Shown piece by piece: positions 42,152 through 52,935 of a stretch of DNA of 64,000 nt. The DNA is from Neoarius graeffei (taxonomy: Eukaryota > Chordata > Actinopteri > Siluriformes > Ariidae). The translations under genes and the position numbers were made by a program. The stretch spans positions 10,887,798 to 10,951,797 of the forward strand of contig NC_083596.1 of NCBI RefSeq assembly GCF_027579695.1, read 5' to 3'. The notes under the pieces are model-generated. The model had not been told where the DNA came from. It worked only from the letters and a program-made list of their open reading frames with translations, and searched no databases. The stretch's first letter is position 1. Each line of letters starts with the position of its first letter.

Positions 42152-42736
42152 TTATACAGCATTTTATGCGCCATTTGTTTAACCAGGAATGAAATTGCAG
42201 CAGATCACAATGATTTCTGGGCAGCTCCTTCTCCTGATGTCTACAGCTACACTATTGGTTTGTTCCCTCAACCTACCAAGATGACATCTAACAAATTTTA
42301 CTTGTGCTAATAGAGTAAAGATGGCATCTGGGATTCTCCCAAGGGGAAACGAAGAGGAGAGGTTAAAGAGATTAGTGAAATGTGACATTTGGAGGAAAAC
42401 GTAACAAGCTATCTAATATTCCCATTTTAACCTGTGAAAAAAGTACTGTAATTGCTTTGTATAGCTTCTTTACCAGTGCAATTTCTATAAATCACTCTTC
42501 TAACATTTCGAACACAACCCGTTCTATGAGATTTAATGATTACAAAAGGAAAAAAAGAAAAGGCCAAGTTTTTTTCAGACCTGACTTTGTTCCGAGATGG
42601 ATTTCAGAACCACAAAAAATGTCAACAAATGCCTGAACTAAGAAAAACTATGACACGGGAATATTTTGTCTCACAGTTTTTCCATGATGTGCTAGAAATT
42701 ACGTGAGTGTTGTATGTCTATAAGCACTGAAGAGTC
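42152..42736. other. Intergenic stretch
   Basis: No gene or bounded element recognised. Confidence 0.45.
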
Positions 42737-43107
42737 TCATCTCATTATCTCTAGCTGCTTTATCTTGTTCTACAGGGTCGCAGGCAAGCTGGAGCCTATC
42801 CCAGCTGACGACGGGCGAAAGGCGGGGTACACCCTGGACAAGTCACCAGGTCATCGCAGGGCCGACACATAGACACAGACAACCATTCACACTCACATTC
42901 ACACCTACGGTCAATTTAGAGTCACCAGTTAACCTAACCTGCATGTCTTTGGACTGTGGGGGAAACCGGAGCACCCGGAGGAAACCCACGCGGACACGGG
43001 GAGAACATGCAAACTCCGCACAGAAAGGCCCTCGCCGGCCACGGGGCTCGAACCCGGACCTTCTTGCTGTGAGGCGACAGCGCTAACCACTACACCATCG
43101 TGCCGCC
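42737..43107 (-). mobile_element. tRNA-headed SINE (main family)
   Basis: Full-length. Duplication CACTGAAGAGTC at 42725-42736 and 43108-43119. Confidence 0.94.
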
Positions 43108-43119
43108 CACTGAAGAGTC

Positions 43120-43909
43120 AACACTGCAATATGGTAGCAAGACAGGAATTTCCTCAGCTACTGCAATGGGATTAAAATTACAGCCACAAATCCTCCAATT
43201 AGATCAAAATATTCAGAAAATGACTTGACAGTGTTTTGGCAGATCGACATGCAGTGTTTCTCTTTAAAAATGATATTGTGAATTTCCACTCTGATGTGAT
43301 TTGTTATTCAGCATGAAGACACCTACAATGCAAATTAAGATAGATGCGAGGAAAAAATATCTCATTTCAGTTCCACTAATGGGAGGACAGCACAAGCCGC
43401 GTCCTTGTTGTTCTCCTCTTGTGTTTCAGATCCATGAATTTTCCCGTCTCTGGCAGCTTTGTCAGCTGTGCTGATTAAGAGCATCCTGCAGATCAATAAC
43501 AAACAGAAGTGCTCAGCGCCATGACGAGCTACCTCAAAAAAAGTGCTCATATCACACTGACTTGGAGAACAGCAGCGTTCAATAAGAGCTATTTGCATTT
43601 CATAGATCTAGATGGAAATAATGATAGAACTCAGCTTTGAAATTATGTATGGCAGGCTATAGCAAAAAAAAGTCATGTCTTATGAAAGATTATGTCTTAG
43701 ATATTGTTTAATGATTACCAATATTTATCAAAGACTTTTTATGTTCATCAAATATGAGTGCTGAAAAAACTTACAGCGCCAAATCAGAAAAAGTTGGGAT
43801 GGTTTTGAAACTGAAATTGACACCAAAATCAATTATTTTTAGATAATCTTTGAGCTGTATTGCACTCAAAACAATACAACAGCATATTCAACATCAAGAG
43901 AAAGTGAAG
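43120..43909. other. Intergenic stretch upstream of the pmch repeat
   Basis: AT-rich. 43780-43900 contains AAAAAGTTGGGATGG, reminiscent of a Tc1 end, but no full element is seen. Confidence 0.45.
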
Positions 43910-44056
43910 GAATGATGTGATAAGGAGCTTTAGATTTAAACTACAGAAACCAGAATCTTCTCCTCATAGATTTTAGCTGCACAAATCTACACGAAGCAGG
44001 AATGACAGTTAATTAAATAAACATGGAAGACACAAGACAAAATACTTTTTCAATTA

Positions 44057-44062
44057 TTTAAT
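44057..44062 (-). terminator. pmch copy 1 candidate poly(A) signal
   Basis: ATTAAA on the minus strand, about 90 bases after the stop. No AATAAA is closer. Confidence 0.5.
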
Positions 44063-44148
44063 GATACAGATAAATATCATGTGCTGCACAGGATCAGAAG
44101 TTTTGATCTGGATTTCCTTGCAGTCGTCACTGGACTCCTCCACAGGAA

Positions 44149-44511
44149 CTAGATGTCCCAGCATGGTCGGTACACCCTTCCCAACATGCACAGCTTGGTG
44201 TCCCTCCTGATGATGGAGATACCTGGGCTGAGATCTGGGCTTCCATCTTTGCGTTCGGGACTCAGGATCCTCTCGGGAATTTTCCTTTCCAGAGGCTTCA
44301 GTGCTCTCAGCAGCAGGTCGGCGTCTGCCACCATGATGATTTTAGAAACGCCTGGTCCGGAACCCACTGTGTTCTCAGCCAGTCCTTCTCCAGTAGAGTC
44401 TTGGATGAGGTCTATGTCTTCAATGTTCTCCAGTGGAAGTGCCTCTGATTTTATGTTGCCATCAGACAAGAAGGCGATGGTGAAGAGTACGGAGAAGACG
44501 GTCAGCTTCAT
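44149..44511 (-). CDS. pmch: Pro-melanin-concentrating hormone, copy 1
   Basis: 120 residues, one exon. MCH is a secreted hypothalamic/pituitary neuropeptide that pales fish skin and affects feeding through G-protein-coupled receptors. The precursor opens with a signal peptide (MKLTVFSVLFTIAFLSDG). The last 17 residues, DTKLCMLGRVYRPCWDI, follow the dibasic site RR. Cys5 and Cys14 close the ring, and GRVYRPCW is invariant. Salmon MCH is DTMRCMVGRVYRPCWEV, so positions 3, 4, 7, 16 and 17 differ. Teleost MCH genes are known to lack introns in salmonids, as here. An upstream in-frame ATG (44553) is rejected as the start: it would put 14 polar residues before the signal peptide and lies about 30 bases from the TATA box, near the expected transcription start. 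Confidence 0.93.
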   Translation of the reverse strand: MKLTVFSVLFTIAFLSDGNIKSEALPLENIEDIDLIQDSTGEGLAENTVGSGPGVSKIIMVADADLLLRALKPLERKIPERILSPERKDGSPDLSPGISIIRRDTKLCMLGRVYRPCWDI

Positions 44512-44582
44512 TCTGCGTTTTGATTCTGCTGCTTTCTGTTGATTCTCCAACAAATTGCTCTGACTACGATTGCTTCCTTGAG

Positions 44583-44592
44583 TTTTTATATA
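44583..44592 (-). promoter_or_regulatory. TATA box of pmch copy 1
   Basis: TATATAAAAA on the minus strand, about 75 bases upstream of the chosen ATG. It predicts a 5' UTR of roughly 45 bases. Confidence 0.75.
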
Positions 44593-45029
44593 CCTGAAGG
44601 TGCCACGTTATCCCATGATGAAGTGATTCAGGCCTTGCTGTTTGTCGTCTTTATGGATAATGAACAAAATCTTTTTATAACATCTGATGAGACCTCAAGC
44701 AGTGTTGAAGTGGTTTGTTTGGTGGGACATTAATTAAGATTACCTGCAGTCCATCGGAAAACAGTAGGGTTGCATTATAAGGAGAGATGTAATTCAATAA
44801 TCCCTCGTCTTAGAGAAACAATATGGGGGATTATGGACCTGTTGTTGTTCCAAATGATTCTAAAAAAAAAAAAAAGGTTATCTGCCAGTTTAAAAAAAAA
44901 CTGACTGGGTAAACAAAAAAAGAAAACATCAGGTTATTGAAGACTAAATGGAAAACCGATTTTGTCACGATCATTCATTAAGACATTTCACAGCATTCAT
45001 GTGGATGTTACTTGGACCCCTACCACCTA

Positions 45030-45586
45030 CAGTACCAGTCAAAAATTTGGACACAGCTTCTAATTCAACTATTTTTCTTTATTTTTATGAATTAAAAGAC
45101 ACTTCATTGTCTTAAAGTAATGATGGATGTCGTTTCTCTTTACTTAGTTGTTTGGTTCTTGACATAATACTGTATGGATTACTACAGTTGTATTGTGGAA
45201 TAGGGCTTTTTACTGTATATTTATTATTCACTGCTTACTGTTTGATCTTAAACGCATTAAGAAGGCAAGAAACTCGTCCACTAATTAAGTTTTGACGAGG
45301 CACCTGTTAATCGAAAAGCTTTCCTGGTGACTACCTCATAAAGCTGGTTAAGATAATGACAATAGTGTGCAAAGTGTCATCAAGGTAAACGCTGGCTACT
45401 TTGAAGAATCTAAAATATCAAACGTTTTTTAACACTTTGTTGTTTACCACATAATTCCATGTATGTTCCATATGTTTTTTTCCCATAGTTTTGATGTCTT
45501 CAGTATTGTTCTATAATGTAGAAAATAGTCCAAATACAGAAAAACCTATGAATGAGTAGGGGTGTACAAACTTTTGACTGGTACTG
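45030..45586. mobile_element. Tc1/mariner MITE
   Basis: The ends are CAGTACCAGTCAAAAATTTG and complement CAGTACCAGTCAAAAGTTTG, with TA at 45028-45029 and 45587-45588. 557 bp, no transposase. Confidence 0.88.
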
Positions 45587-45599
45587 TACCTAAACATTG

Positions 45600-46300
45600 T
45601 TGCAGACCAAGTACACCGTTTCTTGATAACAGTATTCCCTAATAGCAGTGGCCTCTTTCAGCAGGATAACATGCCCTGCTGTGCTTCAAAAATTGTTCAG
45701 GAATGGTTTGAGGAAAATGACAAAGAGTTCGGGGTGTTGACTTGGCCTCCAAATTCCACAGATCTCAATCCGATCGAGTATCTGTGGGATGTTCTGGACA
45801 AACAAATCAGATCCATGAAAGCCCCACCTTGCAACTTACAGGACTTAAAATATTTATGGAAGGCAGTAGCAAAATTGGGGCGGCACGGTGGTGTAGTGGT
45901 TAGCGCTGTCGCCTCACAGCAAGAAGGTCCTGGGTTCGAGCCCCGGGGCTGGCGAGGGCCTTTCTGTGTGGAGTTTGCATGTTCTCCCCGTGTCCGCGTG
46001 GGTTTCCTCCGGGTGCTCCGGTTTCCCCCACAGTCCAAAGACATGCAGGTTAGGTTAACTGGTGACTCTAAATTGACCGTAGGTGTGAATGTGAGTGTGA
46101 ATGGTTGTCTATGTGTCAGCCCTGTGATGACCTGGCGACTTGTCCAGGGTGTACCCCGCCTTTCGCCCGTAGTCAGCTGGGATAGGCTCCAGGTTGCCTG
46201 CGACCCTGTAGAAGGATAAAGCGGCTAGAGATAATGAGATGAGTAGCAAAATTGTTCCTTTAAATTTTGCTCCACAGGGAAGTCAGAATTGTATTTTTCT
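45600..46300 (+). pseudogene. Tc1-like transposase C-terminal fragment
   Basis: GLFQQDNMPCCASKIVQEWF holds the second catalytic Asp and STDLNPIEYLWDVLDKQIRS holds the Glu. The frame runs 45623-45875, then is broken by a SINE. The N-terminal half and the element's ends are not seen. Confidence 0.82.
45878..46241 (+). mobile_element. tRNA-headed SINE (main family)
   Basis: Duplication AGTAGCAAAATTG at 45865-45877 and 46242-46254. It extends the transposase frame by chance through its own open frame. Confidence 0.94.
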
Positions 46301-47007
46301 GTTTCAGCACCAAGCTGCATTTTTTTTCTGTCTTATGACTTCAAGACAAAGTGAAGGAATGATGTTTATCACTGTTATAAGTGATAAGATGTTGATGTTT
46401 ATAGCTGATATAACTTAAAGCTAGACTGCCTTTCAGATTTTTCAAGCGTAGGTCATAAAAATAATTTTCCCCGACACCCAATTATTTTTATTTAGTGGAT
46501 TGAAAGCTACTGAATTTGAATCACAGACTTCCAATGTTATTAGTTTTTTTAAAATAGAACAATTAATGAATTTAAGGCAACGTGGCCCTAAATTCTCCGC
46601 TATTTTTTCCTGCTTCACCATGACCCAATTCAAGATACTACGTCATGCATGACGTGGCGGGCTTTCCCCGTTCGCACAAGGCATTGTGGGATACAAATTT
46701 GAAACAGGAGAGAAAAATGGAGGATGTGAGTGTGCGAATGAAACGTGAAAGACTGACTAACGGAAAGTGAGAAGAAAAGACATTATATTATATACGAAGG
46801 AAAGGAAACGCAGGACCAAACTAATAAATATCGGAGGTCAGCGAGCGCCTCGGTGTGATCAGCTGTTCGTTTAGTGACAGAATGATGGAACTGTCAGTGC
46901 ACGCTCAAAAGTAAACCTGTAGATAGCAGTAATGCAACACTGTGGATGCCAGCTGCCATAAAACCCAAAAGAAGAAGGTAAACCTGCACATGCACACACA
47001 TGCCCAA
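46255..47007. other. Intergenic stretch
   Basis: 46660-46760 contains a GGCATTGTGGGATAC motif and CG-bearing sequence, but no coding exon is supported. Confidence 0.4.
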
Positions 47008-47346
47008 TGTCCGAAATCGCTCCCTACTCACTATATAGTGAGGACGCCATTTTGTAGTGCTGTCTGAAACCTTAGTGAGGATTATTTACACCCTATATAG
47101 TGCACTCAAAGTATCCCACAATGCATCACGAAAAGTAGTGTACAACTGATGGTCACTAACCAAAGCAATATATCCCATCATGCATTGCAGTCGCGCTGAA
47201 AGAAATCAAATTAAAAGTCTCAAATCTGATTTAACAAAAGGCAGCGGCAAAGAAGAAAGTATACAGCCTTGATTTAAAAGAACTGAAAGATGCAGGTACT
47301 TTGTATTGATTAATGTTGGAAATACGCTCAGGATAATATGGATTTA

Positions 47347-47724
47347 GGGGCGGCACGGTGGTGTAGTGGTTAACGCTGTCGCCTCACAGCAAGAAGGTCC
47401 TGGGTTCGAGCCCCAGGGCCGGCGAGGGCCTTTCTGTGCGGAGTTTGCATGTTCTCCCCGTGTCCGCGTGGGTTTCCTCCGGGTGCTCCGGCTTCCCCCA
47501 CAGTCCAAAGACATGCAGGTTAGGTTAACTGGTGACTCTAAATTGACCGTAGGTGTGAATGTGAGTGTGAATGGTTGTCTGTGTCTATGTGTCAGCCCTG
47601 TGATGACCTGGTGACTTGTCCAGGGTGTACCCCGCCTTTCGCCAGTAGTCAGCTGGGATAGGCTCCAGCTTGCCTGCGACCCTGTAGAAGGATAAAGCGG
47701 CTAGAGATAATGAGATGAGAGATG
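47347..47724 (+). mobile_element. tRNA-headed SINE (main family)
   Basis: Duplication ATATGGATTTA at 47336-47346 and 47725-47735. Confidence 0.94.
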
Positions 47725-47901
47725 ATATGGATTTATCACAGAAATACACACATGTATTTATTATTTTGAAAACCAATCAGCCGACTGATCTGGCACGTTT
47801 TAATTGTGGGACAGTAATGACGTAAATACCAGCGCAACGGACTAGTGTCCGAAAGCGTTTTTTCATTCTACCAATGAGCTCACTGTATAGTCCTCTATAT
47901 A

Positions 47902-49506
47902 CAACCCCGATTCCAAAAAAGTTGGGACAAAGTACAAATTGTAAATAAAAACGGAATGCAATAATTTACAAATCTCAAAAACTGATATTGTATTCACAAT
48001 AGAACGTAGACAACATATCAAATGTCGAAAGTGAGACATTTTGAAATTTCATGCCAAATATTGGCTCATTTGAAATTTCATGACAGCAACACATCTCAAA
48101 AAAGTTGGGACAGGGGCAATAAGAGGCTGGAAAAGTTAAAGGTACAAAAAAGGAACAGCTGGAGGACCAAATTGCAACTCATTAGGTCAGTTGGCAATAG
48201 GTCATTAACATGACTGGGTATAAAAAGAGCATCTTGGAGTGGCAGCGGCTCTCAGAAGTAAAGATGGGAAGAGGATCACCAATCCCCCTAATTCTGCACC
48301 GACAAATAGTGGAGCAATATCAGAAAGGAGTTCGACAGTGTAAAATTGCAAAGAGTTTGAACATATCATCATCTACAGTGCATAATATCATCAAAAGATT
48401 CAGAGAATCTGGAAGAATCTCTGTGCGTAAGGGTCAAGGCCGGAAAACCATACTGGGTGCCCGTGATCTTCGGGCCCTTAGACGGCACTGCATCACATAC
48501 AGGCATGCTTCTGTATTGGAAATCACAAAATGGGCTCAGGAATATTTCCAGAGAACATTATCTGTGAACACAATTCACCGTGCCATCCGCCGCTGCCAGC
48601 TAAAACTCTATAGTTCAAAGAAGAAGCCGTATCTAAACACGATCCAGAAGCGCAGACGTCTTCTCTGGGCCAAGGCTCATTTAAAATGGACTGTGGCAAA
48701 GTGGAAAACTGTTCTGTGGTCAGATGAATCAAAATTTGAAGTTCTTTATGGAAATCAGGGACGCCGTGTCATTCGCACTAAAGAGGAGAAGGACGACCCA
48801 AGTTGTTATCAGCGCTCAGTTCAGAAGCCTGCATCTCTGATGGTATGGGGTTGCATTAGTGCGTGTGGCATGGGCAGCTTACACATCTGGAAAGACACCA
48901 TCAATGCTGAAAGGTATATCCAGGTTCTAGAGCAACATATGCTCCCATCCAGACGACGTTTCTTTCAGGGAAGACCTTGCATTTTCCAACATGACAATGC
49001 CAAACCACATACTGCATCAATTACAGCATCATGGCTGCGTAGAAGAAGGGTCCGGGTACTGAACTGGCCAGCCTGCAGTCCAGATCTTTCACCCATAGAA
49101 AACATTTGGTGCATCATAAAACGGAAGAGACGACAAAAAAGACCTAAGACAGTTGAGCAACTAGAATCCTACATTAGACAAGAATGGGTTAACATTCCTA
49201 TCCCTAAACTTGAGCAACTTGTCTCCTCAGTCCCCAGACGTTTACAGACTGTTGTAAAGAGAAAAGGGGATGTCTCACAGTGGTAAACATGGCCTTGTCC
49301 CAACTTTTTTGAGATGTGTTGTTGTCATGAAATTTAAAATCACCTAATTTTTCTCTTTAAATGATACATTTTCTCAGTTTAAACATTTGATATGTCATCT
49401 ATGTTCTATTCTGAATAAAATATGGAATTTTGAAACTTCCACATCATTGCATTCCGTTTTTATTTACAATTTGTACTTTGTCCCAACTTTTTTGGAATCA
49501 GGGTTG
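47902..49506 (+). mobile_element. Tc1-family transposon with uninterrupted transposase
   Basis: 1605 bp between TA dinucleotides (47900-47901, 49507-49508). The inverted repeats begin CAACCCCGATTCCAAAAAAG and its complement (one mismatch near the tip). The internal motif AAAAAAGTTGGGACA recurs near 48099 and, complemented, near 49300, the IR/DR arrangement. It is the best preserved DNA transposon in the window. Confidence 0.95.
48264..49286 (+). CDS. Tc1 transposase, open reading frame intact
   Basis: 340 residues from [10 protein letters not shown] to KGDVSQW, the standard Tc1 length. An earlier in-frame ATG at 48210 would add 18 residues; MGRG is preferred because family proteins start next to the first helix-turn-helix. 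Two helix-turn-helix parts ([33 protein letters not shown]) with a basic GRKT link bind the inverted repeats. The DDE catalytic triad is complete: [17 protein letters not shown] and [11 protein letters not shown], with 34 residues between the second Asp and the Glu. No stop or shift. Whether it is still active cannot be told from sequence. Confidence 0.94.
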   Translation: MGRGSPIPLILHRQIVEQYQKGVRQCKIAKSLNISSSTVHNIIKRFRESGRISVRKGQGRKTILGARDLRALRRHCITYRHASVLEITKWAQEYFQRTLSVNTIHRAIRRCQLKLYSSKKKPYLNTIQKRRRLLWAKAHLKWTVAKWKTVLWSDESKFEVLYGNQGRRVIRTKEEKDDPSCYQRSVQKPASLMVWGCISACGMGSLHIWKDTINAERYIQVLEQHMLPSRRRFFQGRPCIFQHDNAKPHTASITASWLRRRRVRVLNWPACSPDLSPIENIWCIIKRKRRQKRPKTVEQLESYIRQEWVNIPIPKLEQLVSSVPRRLQTVVKRKGDVSQW

Positions 49507-49555
49507 TAGTAATTCCCTATATAGGGAGTAGTGAACGAGTGAGCGATTTCGGACA

Positions 49556-50096
49556 CAGGGACAGACTTCCTCTGTCTGCTTGACTGAGCAAAGCGAGTGA
49601 TTTCAGGCACATTATTTGGTCGAGAATCCCCTCAAATTAAATAACTTCCCAGCCACAGAATGGTCTGGGTTTTTTTTTTAAAGATATTACAGAAATAAAC
49701 ATATATCTCAATGACCAAATTTCAGAGGGAACTAAATTTCACTGATTTTATGAAATCGAAAGGCCGTCTAGATTTAAGTGATAACAGGCCCTAACTGTTT
49801 TGAGGACGTTCTACGACATTAAAATACTATATACAGACAAAAACATATGACAAGTTGTTCTTTAATGAATATAAATTTGTAATCATTGGTAAATTGCTGT
49901 GGTATAAGAACAATAAAAAAGCACTTAAAGATGTGCTGTTATTGTAAAAGAGTGGTGGTACCGGTAACTCTATCATTGACAGTCATATTTTATTCCTTAC
50001 TTATAGGAAGAAATGCCAACAACGGTTAAACTAGTTTGAATTCGTTGCACAAGAAGTGAAGGCAGATATATCATTTACTTATAGGTATAATTATTG
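49556..50096. other. Intergenic stretch between the pmch copies
   Basis: AT-rich, no gene or bounded element seen. Confidence 0.45.
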
Positions 50097-50347
50097 AAAT
50101 GATGTGATTAGAAGATTTAGAGTGAGACTATAGAAACCGAATTTTTAATCTCAGTGAGTTTAGCTGCACAAATCTACACAAAGCAGGAATGACAGTTAAT
50201 TAAATCAAAATGGAAGACACAAGACAAAATACTTTTTCAATTATTTAATTGTGGATTTAATCATACAGATAAATATCATGTGCTGCACAGGATCAGAAGT
50301 TTTGATCTGGATTTCCTTGCAGTCGTCACTGGACTCCTCCACAGGAA

Positions 50348-50710
50348 CTAGATGTCCCAGCATGGTCGGTACACCCTTCCCAACATGCACAGCTTGGTGT
50401 CCCTCCTGATGATGGAGATACCTGGGCTGAGGTCTGGGCTTCCATCTTTGCGTTCGGGACTCAGGATCCTCTCGGGAATTTTCCTTTCCAGAGGCTTCAG
50501 TGCTCTCAGCAGCAGGTCGGCGTCTGCCACCATGATGAACTTAGAAACGCCTGGTCCGGAACCCACTGTGTTCTCAGCCAGTCCTTCTCCAGTAGAGTCT
50601 TGGATGAGGTCTATGTCTTCAATGTTCTCCAGTGGAAGTGCCTCTGATTTTATGTTGCCATCAGACAAGAAGGCGATGGTGAAGAGTACGGAGAAGACGG
50701 TCAGCTTCAT
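50348..50710 (-). CDS. pmch: Pro-melanin-concentrating hormone, copy 2
   Basis: 120 residues, identical to copy 1 except Phe for Ile in VSK(F/I)IMVAD. By eye the coding sequences differ at three bases: one silent and two adjacent changes that make the Ile/Phe difference. Signal peptide, RR site and mature DTKLCMLGRVYRPCWDI are the same, so both genes should release one peptide. Same start reasoning as copy 1. It lies on the same strand, about 6.2 kb away, as a direct duplicate. Confidence 0.93.
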   Translation of the reverse strand: MKLTVFSVLFTIAFLSDGNIKSEALPLENIEDIDLIQDSTGEGLAENTVGSGPGVSKFIMVADADLLLRALKPLERKIPERILSPERKDGSPDLSPGISIIRRDTKLCMLGRVYRPCWDI

Positions 50711-50781
50711 TCTGCGTTTTGATTCTGCTGCTTTCTGTTGATTCTCCAACAAATTGCTCTGACTACGATTGCTTCCTTGAG

Positions 50782-50791
50782 TTTTTATATA
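50782..50791 (-). promoter_or_regulatory. TATA box of pmch copy 2
   Basis: TATATAAAAA on the minus strand at the same distance from the ATG as in copy 1. The flanking promoter is almost unchanged, so both copies may be transcribed alike. Confidence 0.75.
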
Positions 50792-51060
50792 CCTGAAGGT
50801 GCCACGTTATCCCACGATGAAGTGATTCAGGCCTTGCTGTTTGTGGTCTTTATGGATAATGAACAAAATCTTTTTATAACATCTGATGAGACCTCAAGCA
50901 GTGTTGAAGTGGTTTGTTTGGTGGGACATTAATTAAGATTACCTGCAGTCCATCGGAAAACAGTAGGGTTGCATTATAAGGAGAGATGTAATTCAATAAT
51001 CCCTCGTCTTAGAGAAACAATATGGGGGATTATGGACCTGTTGTTGTTGTTGTTCCAGAT

Positions 51061-51430
51061 CTCATCTCATCTCATTATCTCTAGCCGCTTTATCCTTCTA
51101 CAGGGTCGCAGGCAAGCTGGAGCCTATCCCAGCTGACTACGGGCGAAAGGCGGGGTACACCCTGGACAAGTCGCCAGGTCATCACAGGGCTGACACATAG
51201 ACACAGACAACCATTCACATTCACACCTACGGTCAATTTAGAGTCACCAGTTAACCTAACCTGCATGTCTTTGGACTGTGGGGGAAACCGGAGCACCCGG
51301 AGGAAACCCACGCGGACACGGGGAGAACATGCAAACTCCACACAGAAAGGCCCTCGCCGGCCCCGGGGCTCGAACCCAGGACCTTCTTGCTGTGAGGCGA
51401 CAGCACTAACTACTACACCACCGTGCCGCC
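51061..51430 (-). mobile_element. tRNA-headed SINE in the pmch copy 2 upstream region
   Basis: Duplication TGTTGTTCCAGAT at 51048-51060 and 51431-51443. The matching site in copy 1 (about 44840-44855) is empty. It lies about 350 bases upstream of the copy 2 ATG. Confidence 0.95.
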
Positions 51431-51582
51431 TGTTGTTCCAGATGATTCTAAAAAAAAAAAAAATTGTTATCTGCCAGTTTTAAAAAGACTGACTGGGTCA
51501 AAAAAAAAAAAAAAACCACCAGGTTATTGGAGACTAAATGGAAAACCGATTTTGTCATGACCATTCATTAGGACATTTTACA

Positions 51583-52261
51583 TCTGTCTAGCTGGTTTTA
51601 CATTACACATGGTACATGTGGTAAATTACATTTACCACATGTAATATAGAACCATCTGGACGGAGACTAAAATGGTATTGCCACAGCGTCTAGATTTCAA
51701 GGACATGGATTCGACAAACTGAATTCTCAAGCATTTTCTTTTCAACACAAATAGTCGGCTGTAAAAGTCAACTTTTCTTTCCACCAGTCAGACAGATGCA
51801 CTCAGGGTCAGACTTGAACCATTTACAGATAAAAGGAAGCATACATTCACGTCTGAAAATGACTAGAACTTTCTTTCTGATCACTGAGGTGTCCATAATG
51901 AGACTGCAGACTGATTTTTGTACCTATGAAATTACCCTGTGACACAAACTTGTTAAAGGAACATCGAGGGCAAACTTCGGTTTTACTCGAAATAAGACTC
52001 CAAGACACTGCTTCCTGAAGTGTAAGCAATTGTTTCGCACAGCTGATCTTATGAAATCAAAAACCAATCTGCATTTATGAATAAAACACAGCAATACTAA
52101 GAATAACTGGATATAAAACTCTAAATTATCAGGAACAGGAGTGCTATTCTTTTGATTATACGGTATAACAGTGACTTTAGATGTATCTGATAGTTTTTCG
52201 GAGGAGATTTAAAAAATAAAAATAAAAAAACACCCCAGAGTGGATAGTTTACATCAAGACT
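51583..52261. other. Intergenic stretch
   Basis: Contains a short palindrome at 51600-51645 (ACATGGTACATGTGGTAAAT...TTTACCACATGT). Otherwise nothing recognised. Confidence 0.45.
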
Positions 52262-52263
52262 TA

Positions 52264-52791
52264 CACTACCGTTCAAAAGTTTGGGGTCACCCAGACAATT
52301 TTGTGTTTTCCATGAAAAGTCACACTTTTATTTACCACCATAAGTTGTAAAATGAATAGAAAATATAGTCGAGACATTTTTCTGGCCATTTTGAGCATTT
52401 AATCGACCCCACAAATGTGATGCTCCAGAAACTCAATCTGCTCAAAGGAAGGTCAGTTTTATAGCTTCTCTAAAGAGCTCAACTGTTTTCAGCTGTGCTA
52501 ACATGATTGTACAAGGGTTTTCTAATCATCCATTAGCCTTCTGAGGCAATGAGCAAACACATTGTACCATTAGAACACTGGAGTGAGAGTTGCTGGAAAT
52601 GGGCCTCTATACACCTATGGAGATATTGCACCAAAAACCAGACATTTGCAGCTAGAATAGTCATTTACCACATTAGCAATGTATAGAGTGGATTTCTGAT
52701 TAGTTTAAAGTGATCTTCATTGAAAAGAACAGTGCTTTTCTTTCAAAAATAAGGACATTTCAAAGTGACCCCAAACTTTTGAACGGTAGTG
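52264..52791. mobile_element. Tc1/mariner MITE, copy 1
   Basis: 528 bp; ends CACTACCGTTCAAAAGTTTG and its complement, TA on both sides (52262-52263, 52792-52793). Confidence 0.9.
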
Positions 52792-52935
52792 TAATTTTGA
52801 GGCATAGGAACAGGACTTGAAACATATTTAATGCTTTTAACAGTCAATCTTCAGTGACACAACTTGAATAGAAACAATAGTGAACTGTGACAGGAAAAAG
52901 AAAATGAAAGGCTGAATGAATGAATGAATAATTAA

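Larger units (their letters stand above)
43910..44998 (-). repeat. pmch duplication unit, copy 1
   Basis: Collinear with 50097-51582 apart from the SINE there. About 44000-44990 is almost identical. The outermost 60 bases on the left are clearly more diverged. Confidence 0.9.
47008..49555. mobile_element. MITE-like repeat hosting a SINE and a Tc1 element
   Basis: TGTCCGAAATCGCTCCCTAC at the left pairs loosely with GAGTGAGCGATTTCGGACA at the right, and CTATATAG motifs occur at both. Without its two insertions it is about 0.55 kb. An inner TGTCCGAAAGCG near 47847 may mean two partial copies. Confidence 0.5.
50097..51582 (-). repeat. pmch duplication unit, copy 2
   Basis: Offset 6199 bases from copy 1 across the coding part. 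Carries a SINE at 51061-51430 that copy 1 lacks, and a short insertion near 50250 (ATTGTGGATTTA-like). Confidence 0.9.

Noticed and set aside
44153-44542. 129-codon plus-strand frame opposite pmch (and 50352-50741)
   Set aside because: Antisense shadow of the pmch frame, with no known family and no promoter on that strand.
44512-44553. Upstream ATG of pmch as the true start
   Set aside because: It would bury the signal peptide and lies at the expected transcription start relative to the TATA box.
43910-51582. Link between this pmch locus and the human PMCHL2 pseudogene near 5q13
   Set aside because: The human copy arose in primates, so proximity to the slc30a5-ccnb1 region is coincidence.
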